NCBI GenBank assembly: GCA_019671005.1
Contig: CM033718.1
Coordinates: 22,138,014-22,202,013, forward strand
Direction: 5' to 3'
DNA from: Hibiscus mutabilis
Lineage: Eukaryota > Streptophyta > Magnoliopsida > Malvales > Malvaceae
DNA: 64,000 nt
Positions 56,282 through 64,000 of the stretch are shown here, in pieces. A program made the position numbers and the translations under genes. The notes beneath the pieces were generated by a model. It ran no database searches. It had not been told where the DNA came from and was given only the letters and a program-made list of their open reading frames with translations. Numbering within the stretch: the first letter of the stretch is position 1; each line of letters begins with the position of its first letter.

Positions 56282-58300
56282 GTTAATCGGAGAGGTCGTC
56301 ACCTCAAATTCGTAGTGTTCCTTGGCCATTGGCTTGAGGCGTATGCTGCCTCACCTTGCTGCTAATGGTGCATGGTCATTATCTGCAATTGCCTCTACCT
56401 CCTCAACCGGCTCACTCTTCTTCTCAGCTCTGTCCAGTGGTAAATTTGGACTCTGCAATGTTGCCTTTGATGGTACATCCAGAGGTAGGGACTTCGACGG
56501 TGTAGAGGTGGTGTCTTCAAAATCTGGAAAATTAGGAAATGAGTCGGTATATTGCGAATACTAAGTTGGGTTTTACCTTTGTGCGTTATGAGGATTGTTG
56601 CGATAATGTCACTCGTATCTGGCCCATAATTGCCAGCTTTTATTGTCGTGACAAGTCTGATTGTCTGAGCTTCTTTCAACATCCTGGTCTTATTAAAATG
56701 GAAAAAAGAACAAATAAAATCAAAATGATCATAAAGAAAAAGAAAAATTGAAGGAATATGGTTGCCTTAAAGAAAGCTTGAGGAGAGTCGCTTCTGGTAC
56801 TTCTTATAGTCCATTCACACCTTTCATCGGGTGACAATATTGCCCAAAAAGAGTTGGGACACTATGAGTGCAACCACTCCCTCGTGCGTTACCATGGCGG
56901 ATGTGTCTTTTTTCTTTGTTCCTTTGTAGTTCATGTATACCTTCCACCTTGCTACTGTTTCTGAAGGCATGAATATATTAATAAGAAAAATTACATCAAC
57001 ACTCAACCATTAGATTACCTTATTTTCCTCAAAATCTATCATGGTTGGATGTAGCCTTCTTTTTCGTGGCAATTGCTGCGCTAGCCAATTTATGTGGAAA
57101 TCTTTTGCCAAAATTCAGTGTAAGTTAAAGGAATGACCAATTTTCTGAAAAGCTTCATGAATCCAACCACTGTTTTCTTGAGGCCTCTCAAACATCTCCA
57201 TCAGCAAAGATTTCGAAGGCTTCAAATATACCAGTATTGGTTTCTCAAGAAATACCTGCAATGGAGAATGTGAGTTTTTAAAGAATTCAAAAAGGTTCAA
57301 CCATCACCTGCTCGTATTCCATTAACACATTATTGCCATTGTGTTGATACTGCATGTGGTTGTGCAATTGCCGTGGCAAAGGTGGATAAGAGCAATCTAC
57401 ATATTCATGCTTCATTATCAACGTTGTAACATTTTGAGCATCAGATTCCTTAGAATTTGTTGTAGCATTACTCTTCTCAGTTGCACTGAGTGCTGTCGTG
57501 GCATTACTATGTTTAAGCTCCTCAATCTTTGTCATAGCAATTCATTTCTTAGGCTCATCATGTGTTGGAAAAGTCTTTCTCATTGGCATGCTCTCGACTT
57601 AGAGGTTTTAGTTGTTTCTCACACATCGGAAATCTCTTTTTGCATTGTTCCTTGTCCTCTTGCCTTAGGATTTTAATATCCCTAGGACTTAGTTGTTGGG
57701 GCATGTTATCCATGGCATATGTGAATCTCCTCAATTTCTCTTCCCAATCCCTCAAGAGTACATCCATCCTATCTATCCTCGCATCCATGGAATTTGATAG
57801 CTCTTGAAGGTTACCATATTGCGGCGACAATTGATTGTATTCGATGAGAGAGTTAGGTCTAGCCATGAAAGCTTGAAACGTTTCCTATAGGGAATTTGAA
57901 TGTCTTAACAAGGACTACATTGCCATGGCATATCTGTTGCCATGGCACTTGGCTTCTGATAAGGATTAAATTGCTGAGGCATGTCTCTTGCTATGGCAAA
58001 ACTGTCATGGTAAAAAAAGTTTGAGCTTTTTGATCATACCATGAAGGATTTTTCTGTTGGTTCCATCTTTGGTCCTCCATGTAGCTATGTGCACCAGGAT
58101 TGCGAGGGAATTCTTAAAAACATGATGTTTTCCACAACAAGGGCAACATTTTTCCACGGTATAGAATCTTTGGGCTTTTCTCGGTTGGTATAGGTTGGTA
58201 GGTGTAGGAAATTCTTGAGTGGATTGATTCCTATCTTCCCACATCAACTCTTGAATAGATCGATTTCTATTGCCCCATATGTCGATGTCCCTTAACTTTA
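56282..58300 (-). pseudogene. Outer element gag-like remnants
   Basis: In minus-strand order: CPCCGKHH cluster (58005-58247), MDARIDRMDVLLRDWEEKLR-like segment (57558-57866), MKHEYVDCSYPPLPRQLHNH segment (57287-57535), PSKSLLMEMFERP (57115-57300) and MSVDVIFLINIF (56824-57006). All have counterparts in the inner element, in the same order. Below about 56770 the two elements diverge: the transposon-protein ORF of the inner element is absent and a different short stretch (56322-56760) is present. Multiple frame breaks make the region non-functional. Confidence 0.65.
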
Positions 58301-58411
58301 TAGCACACCTGGGTTTTTTTGATAAAAAAAGTTAGTAAAAATAATAAGAAAAATACAATAACAAAAACAACTAACACCAATTGCCAATCCCCGGCAAAGG
58401 CACCAAAAACT

Positions 58412-59732
58412 TGTTGCGTGATTTAAGTGCAACGCAAACGGTGCAAGTAAACACATCGCAAGTAATAAAGTGATATGTATCAAGTATCGTCTCCACAAGG
58501 ATTAGTTTGGGCCACCTTGCTTAAGTTACTACATTGTAAGAGAAATAGATTGATGGTGTTGAACATTAAGTAAAATAAACTAAGTAAATAGAAAAAGTAA
58601 TCGATTTAAGAGAGTAGGCAAGGTTATTGTGAGTATTGGTGCAATTCCTGAATGGATTGTTGTGGCAATTGATTGCGGAGGCAATTCAATTGTCGTGGTA
58701 ACTAAGTCCGGATAATTGCTATGGCAATTAGGTCACAAAATATGCCGTGGCAACTAGGACTGGATGAATGTTGTGGCAACTGGGTTTCCTCCTTCAAAGT
58801 TTGGCGAAGTGTTCTTCAATGTCTTCGTGTTATCCCTAATAGAAGAACTGGTAGATTGTGCATGCCTTGGTGATACATCCTTGTGTTAACCTTGGGTGAG
58901 CAACAACCAATCTTACACTTCTCTTAGCCGCTAAAATCCAATTCTTATTCCTAAGGCGAATTAGTTCCCACTAACGATTTGTTCAAATGAGAATCGTATT
59001 TATTCTTTTCATGAATCTAGCTCTCCTGAGCCTAGATAAATGGATAACACTCGAGATCCTTTCCCAATTCCCTCAAGATAAAAATTAAAGAATCAAGAAT
59101 GAACAAACTTCGCAGTTTATTAAAATAAAAAACCAAAGAAAAAATGCAATCGTTTATCACACCACAAAACCCAATAACCCAAGCCAAATTAAATTAGTTC
59201 ATGGCTGGTAAAAAGAAAATACAAAGGAAATAACCCAAACATGGATCGCATAAAAAGATGAAGAAGAAAAGATGAGTGCGTGATAGATCTTGCGATCTAA
59301 TTCCCCAAAATTGAATCTCCCAAAGTTGTTGATGTGATCCCTTTAAATAGACGAGGGGAAGAGTTTGAATGCGTTTGAAATCCGTGGAGATTTGATCTCT
59401 ATTTGATCAGCATTTTGAATTTTGAATCTGGGATTTATCCTTTGCATTTTGGATAATTCTATAGATAATGTGATGTTTATCCAGATATGTCGCGGTAATC
59501 AGCTTCGACAATTCCTTCAGTTTTTGTCCCTAATTGCCACAGCAATCCATCCTGCACAAAATAAGTCAAACCAACTGTGGTTTCTCCACAAAAAATCAAC
59601 AAAACGTAACACCAAGCTCGATTGACAATTAAAGTATGCATGCATGCTTAACAATGAAACTAAAATGTGCCTAAGTCTAACAATAATATGAATGAAAAAG
59701 GTAAAAAATATAGTACTTTTACACACTTAACA
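58412..59732 (-). repeat. Outer element 5' LTR
   Basis: It is complete and uninterrupted, 1321 bp, TGTTGCGTGATTTAAG to CACTTAACA, and pairs with the split 3' LTR. TTGCC/GGCAA-type words lie at 58640-58790. The primer site lies immediately to its left (58388-58405). Confidence 0.9.
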
Positions 59733-59737
59733 CTATC

Positions 59738-60570
59738 AAGTTTAAAAGTGGTATTTTATATATATGCTTTGGATGAGCCTTCTTATAATTATTGTCCTAA
59801 TGATAATGAGTGGGGAAAATTGAAAAATTGCTTGATGTTTTGAAAATATTTTAAGCCACTACTAATATTATATCAGGCTCTGAATATCCAACTGCTAACT
59901 TGTTTCTTGGAGAGGTGCAAAGAATTAAAGGGTTGTTGGATGCAAAATCTGAGTCGCTTGATGATTTTGTTAAGAGTATGATAGAAAACATGAATGAGAG
60001 ATTTAACAAGTATTGGGGTGAATGTAATTTGCTAATGGTAATTGGTAAAATGATGGATCCTAGATTGAAAATGAGGGCGGTAGAGATTGCATTTCCCAAA
60101 ATGTTACCGTCACATTTAGTTAAGGAGAACATTAGTAAGGTTAAAGATATCGTGTATCAACTTTTTGATGAGTATGTGAGGATGCATTCTTCATCTTGCA
60201 ACGTGGAAGAATGTAGAGAATGTCATTTCCTATGGATGTTCATGGAGATGATACTTCAACTGGTTTGTTTGAATTTTTGCAAGATGTTTTTAGTGGGGAA
60301 ATTTTTGTGCCTCGTATGAAATCTGAAATTGAATTATATTTGGATGATGGGTGTGTCTTTAGTCAAGATGCTAATTTTGATGCCATATCTTGGTGGAGAG
60401 AAAAGTCAAACAAATTTAGCATTTTTTCTAAGATAACAATAATTATATTGGCCGTTCCAAATACTACTGAGACTTTTGAGGTCGGTTTAGTGTTGGGAGT
60501 CGTGTAATAGATCCTTATGGGGCTTCTCTTGCTCCAAAAACAGTGCAAATATTGATGTGCATAGGTGAGA
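59738..60570 (+). pseudogene. hAT transposase, C-terminal part
   Basis: This continues the gene cut at 47463: FKSGIFYIYALDEPS, then TANLFLGEVQRIKGLLDAKS, MNERFNKYWGECNLLMVIG, MMDPRLKMRAVEIAFPKM and, after frameshifts, SEIELYLDDGCVFSQDANF, DAISWWREKSNKF and SVGSRVIDPYGASLAP, the hAT C-terminal dimerisation domain. The intact order across 12.3 kb of insertion confirms that both halves belong to one transposase. Frameshifts near 60200, 60410 and 60480 disable it. Confidence 0.85.
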
Positions 60571-60612
60571 ACAAAGTAAATATATATTCTTATGATAAAG
60601 TTTGTTCTTTTT

Positions 60613-60646
<34 letters not shown>

Positions 60647-61296
60647 TTGACTTATTTAGGTTTTCAAATTATTGCGGAATAATGAAAAGCGACCGAAGGA
60701 AATTATTATCCCAATATCGTTGAGGAATCAACAACATGACAATTAAGAGGTTTAATATTTGAACTTAAGAGATTACTTATATTTTTTACTCCACATTTAT
60801 AATTATTTCAGACTTTTCTATAGAATAATTTATCATTAACTATTATCCTTTACTCTTTCTGACGGATGCTATTTGCAGAATTATGGTTTATAGAAATGTT
60901 GTCGGTTTAATTTCTTCTAATGTTGCTTTTATTTTCTTGCATAACCATTTTTGTAACTCAAGAAATTTTTATCACATTATTTGTATTACAATGTGACGTT
61001 GGTTGATTAGAGTGGAAAACATTTATATGCTATTGTTTTTTTTAAAATATAGTATTAGGTATTCATGCACTTAAGGTTCATATTTGAGTTCGAGCTTGAA
61101 TTGAGCTCCTAGATATGTTTGAGAATGTTTTGAGTTTGAGCTTTTCGAGATTTTGGAATTCGAGCTTTTTGAGCTTTCAAGTTTGAGCTTTTCGAGCATT
61201 TCGTATTCAAGGTTTTTGAGTTCGAGCTCGAGATCTAATTTTGATTTCACTTTCGAGCTCAATAATTTTGAGCTCGCGAGCTTTTGAGTCGAGCTT
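60571..61296 (+). other. 3' and subterminal region of hAT transposon 2
   Basis: A (TA)n microsatellite lies at 60615-60644. From 61075 the sequence becomes rich in GAGCT and TTCGAG words, the pattern of a hAT subterminal region, and it is cut at 61297 by element D. No gene is seen. Confidence 0.6.
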
Positions 61297-63426
61297 TGTA
61301 ATACCCCTTTCCCGGCCTATTAGAGAACTGGGTCGGAATATGTTACCTACTATCAAAACAATAAACGACACATCAATTTAATCAATGTTCGATAAATCGA
61401 TAACCATGTTAAAACAAGGGGACAATAATTCAATTCGGTACTATGATCGACGCTTTAGGACCAATTTTAAACTTTTACAAATTTTAGGGACCAATTTATA
61501 AATTCAGTAATTTAGGGGGTCCTTTCTAGAGATTAAACTTACCAATATGAAATTAAGCCTATAACCAGTGAGCATACAAATTTCATCCCTTCCAGAGGTC
61601 ATTTTCTTAGTCAATTAAGCCATTTAACAAACAATGACTAATTCGTAATTTACCAGACTTATCTTGATAGTTTTTAACTAATTTACCTGTATCGGTACCG
61701 GTACTTGGGAAGGCCATACTGGTACGCTTGTGTGATGATCGATATTACCGTTAGGTTTTGCGAACTTATACCGATACGAAGTTAATCCGTATCAGTACGC
61801 GATGCTCAAATTATAAATTTAGGATTCCAATAATGATTTCTCATACCGGTACAGCTCTAGCCGTATTGATACTAAAGGTCGGGGATCGGTACAGCAAGAA
61901 TTCGTACCGAAACCTTTTTCATAACCCAATTCCAGTGTTGAAATTTTGTACCGATACTCCTTTAGTAGTATTAGTACGCATGTACGTCTAAGACCAATAA
62001 TGCATACATGTATCGATACGCCATCACCCGTCTTGAATGTCATTTTTAGTCTGGTTTTTATGAAATTTGACCAGTCAAAGTATATCCAAAACCTATGAGA
62101 TTTTACAAGCAAGTTTCTACAGTCATATTCTATTAGTATGTCAAATCTCATAGCTATATGAATTCATTTACTATGGTTTTACCTTTTTAAGCCATTATGC
62201 ATATTTTACCAACTATTGGCATATTCAAAAAGGTCATATTAGGCCTTTAACTACACAGAAGCCTTACATAACGTATATACATCAAAATGGTCAATTATGA
62301 CTTGTCTAGCTATTATGCCACCATACTAAGAGTTTGTAGGGTCGATAAACATTACTCTAGAGTTCGTTGTGACTTGTCAAAAACCTTTGACTTCCCGATC
62401 TTGCAAAAATGACTTCCTTAATCTGAAATGCATGAAATGAAATACATTAGGCACACTATGCCTAGTGAGGTAGTCATATACAATGTCAATAATAGTGAGA
62501 TGCATTTCAAGTCATGCTTCAACAATGGAAATGCTATGAATCATGTTCATTAACACATTTAGTATAAGTCAACAATATCCCCTTAGATCGAATCGATATA
62601 GTGGATACTCGAATTCCTACGCCACACCAAATCAATGAGTGGTTTAGTCCTTCTGCCTCGCCAATTGACCAATAATACAAACATCCCTCCGCCTTGCCAC
62701 AATAAAGGTCATAGCCCAAGGACCGTAGTACGCTCGTACCAATGAGCTCATGAATTCTATGGCATGTCAATTGTATCCAATGTCCTTTCGAATCCAAGGT
62801 TCGGTAATTAAGCCGGTAACAATGTCAATAACACCAACGGTAACAATAACAATGTCAATAGTTCAATAGCAATGTCCAATGACCAATATAATCTTGAATC
62901 AATGTTTCTTGCTATATAGTTCAATATCTTTAGTATGTCCAACAATGGAGGTGCTAGCTTAAAGGTTGAAGACAAAGAGAGATGCTTAGCTAATTTTGTG
63001 TAAAAGATTAAGAGAAATAGAAAGGGAGACTCAATGATTTGCTATATGGTTATAAAATATCTTTTAAAGTTTTCTAAACCTTCAATACAAGGGTAATAGC
63101 CGGTTTGAGCTTTCCTCTCCCAAGGGGTAAACTTATTTTATAATTAATTCTTTTTTTAATGACACAGTGATATCTTTCCATAAATATCATCTTTACCCAT
63201 CCAATTTATCATCTATTTAGCTAAAGATGAAACAATATCACGTGAACTTCACCAAACTAGTAGGTGACTCAACTCAAAATAGGGAAATTACAAGAGTAAT
63301 CCTTTACCTTTTAAATCTTTACACTTTAGCCCTAACACCTTCAATTTTCACAAATTAGACACTAAATATCTTTCAATAAATTCAGTTTGGTCCTTAATCG
63401 ATAAAGGGACTCAATTGGAGTTCATG
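61297..63426 (-). mobile_element. Element D: TGTAA-type LTR-like element, reversed
   Basis: The plus strand starts TGTAATACCCCTTTCCCGG, the reverse of a ...GGGGTATTACA end. Minus-strand landmarks equal those of elements A and B: GACATGCCATAG (62757-62768, A has GGCATGCCATAG), CTCACTAGGCATAG (62456-62469) and an acceptor-like ATGCATTTCAG ending at 62423. A GTATCGATAC/CCGGTACCG word cluster fills 61690-62030. Its other end is not in the window; element E starts at 63427, probably inside it. No protein is recognised. Confidence 0.65.
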
Positions 63427-64000
63427 TGTAATACCCAAAATTTACTAAGTTGATTAAGTGTCATTTAGTACTAAGATAATAGCTTAAAAGCTAACTTAGT
63501 GACTAAAATGATGAAAATACGAAAGTTGGGATTTCTTTAATTATCGGTTTTGGAAATGAAATTTCTAAGGTTTAAAGGTCTCATGTGATAGATAGTGAAT
63601 TGAATAAGGTATTCTTAAAGTTTGGTTGAATTACAAGGAAAATTGGAATGGGAATTGAAGTTTAAAAAGGTAGTGACCAAAATGTAAATTTTTAAAATTT
63701 TATGCCTAAAGTATAAACTTTGGAAAAGTTTAGGGACTAAAATTGTAATTTCCCAAAAGTTAAGGGCTTTTATTTCATAAATAAACAGATCACCTAATGG
63801 TGTGAATCGAATGCGGAATTATTGGTTCGATCTGATACTTCGATTATTGGGAAAATCACAGTTAAAGTTTAAGTGGAATTCGTATACCCGGATCGAACTG
63901 GAAAATTTTGAAATTTTTCCACATGATAGAGAAAGGTTATAAAAGTCATTTCCAAGTGTTGGGAATATTTTTAGTTTGATTCAAGATGAATCCTACAGTT
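63427..64000 (+). mobile_element. Element E: start of another TGTAA-type element
   Basis: It begins TGTAATACCCAAAATTTAC and continues with phrases such as TTAGGGACTAAAATTGTAAT that I associate with non-coding plant LTR-like elements. It runs off the window, so its end, TSD and class cannot be checked. Confidence 0.45.

Larger units (their letters stand above)
47464..59732 (-). mobile_element. Outer gag-only LTR retroelement
   Basis: The perfect TSD CTATC lies at 47459-47463 and 59733-59737. The 3' LTR is 47464-47895 plus 54568-55476 (about 1.34 kb, split by the inner element) and the 5' LTR is 58412-59732 (1321 bp). Both start TGTTGCGTGATTTAAGTGC and end CACTTAACA. On the minus strand the primer site at about 58388-58405 (TGGTGCCTTTGCCGGGGA) resembles the Asp-tRNA-type site used by Athila/Tat-like elements, with two mismatches. 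The polypurine tract GAGTTTGGGGGTG is at 55477-55489. The 2.9-kb internal region has gag-like remnants only, with no RT or integrase. Confidence 0.85.
43130..61296 (+). mobile_element. hAT transposon 2, expanded by nested insertions
   Basis: The left end TAGGGTTGTAAATGATACGAG at 43130 is typical of hAT ends. It is followed by a subterminal region full of ACTCGA/CTCGACTCG words (43160-43290). The matching GAGCT/TTCGAG-rich subterminal region is at 61075-61296, but the terminal repeat itself is not seen because element D begins at 61297. Inside are a Copia solo LTR (43614-44859), a BED-type transposase gene (45952-60570), a MITE in its first exon and a 12.3-kb LTR element in the transposase core. 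Removing the insertions leaves about 4.4 kb, a normal hAT size. Confidence 0.7.

Overview
The window is plant nuclear DNA, almost certainly from a eudicot. It is AT-rich and has no operons or bacterial signals. Everything recognisable is transposable-element sequence: Copia and Gypsy LTR retrotransposons, one LINE, two hAT DNA transposons, several MITEs, and large non-coding LTR-like elements. I found no cellular gene that I could defend. The repeat families resemble those I remember from Malvaceae such as cotton; that is an impression from memory, not a search result. The region is typical pericentromeric or intergenic heterochromatin with deep nesting, and most boundaries can be fixed from target-site duplications (TSDs) read directly in the sequence.

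Layout. (1) 1-1480: remnant of a minus-strand 'plant transposon protein' gene with a promoter-like upstream region. (2) 1500-16772: a minus-strand Copia element of Sirevirus type (gag, protease, integrase, RT, RNase H, a perfect tRNA-iMet-type primer site and a 1.26 kb 5' LTR). Two non-coding TGTAA-type elements split it: A (2029-7483, TSD GCTAC) and B (8644-12142, TSD CAATA). (3) 16773-19039: a small Gypsy-like LTR relic that the Copia element entered. (4) 19040-20876: featureless AT-rich DNA. (5) 20877-27108: a Gypsy element with two ~1.5 kb LTRs and a decayed gag but no pol. (6) 27965-28895: two related long-inverted-repeat MITEs. (7) 29110-40920: a minus-strand L1-type LINE interrupted by a Copia solo LTR (29477-30992), a 2.4 kb non-coding element C (31862-34263), a hAT MITE (35304-35683) and a whole hAT transposon (36766-40650). 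(8) 41093-42270: decayed Copia pol and repeats. (9) 43130-61296: a second hAT element whose BED-finger transposase gene is split by a MITE and by a 12.3 kb gag-only LTR element (47464-59732). One LTR of that element was in turn hit by a relative (47896-54562) carrying the only long intact ORF here (353 aa). (10) 61297-64000: two more TGTAA-type elements, D (reversed) and E, running off the end.

The strongest unexplained signal is in the non-coding parts of these elements, where several families carry dense arrays of short palindromic or hairpin words, different for each family. Element B has seven tandem units with a constant loop (GGGTAGATT or GGGTAGTGT); in six of them the variable flanking arms are complementary. 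The Copia LTRs, element D and the far-left promoter region share arrays of words like GTATCGATAC, lying just upstream of a TATA box where one can be seen. The gag-only elements carry TTGCC-NN-GGCAA words and CTAGAG...CTCTAG hairpins. Elements A, B and D also share a block that looks like a 3' splice site, and A and B share a matching donor.
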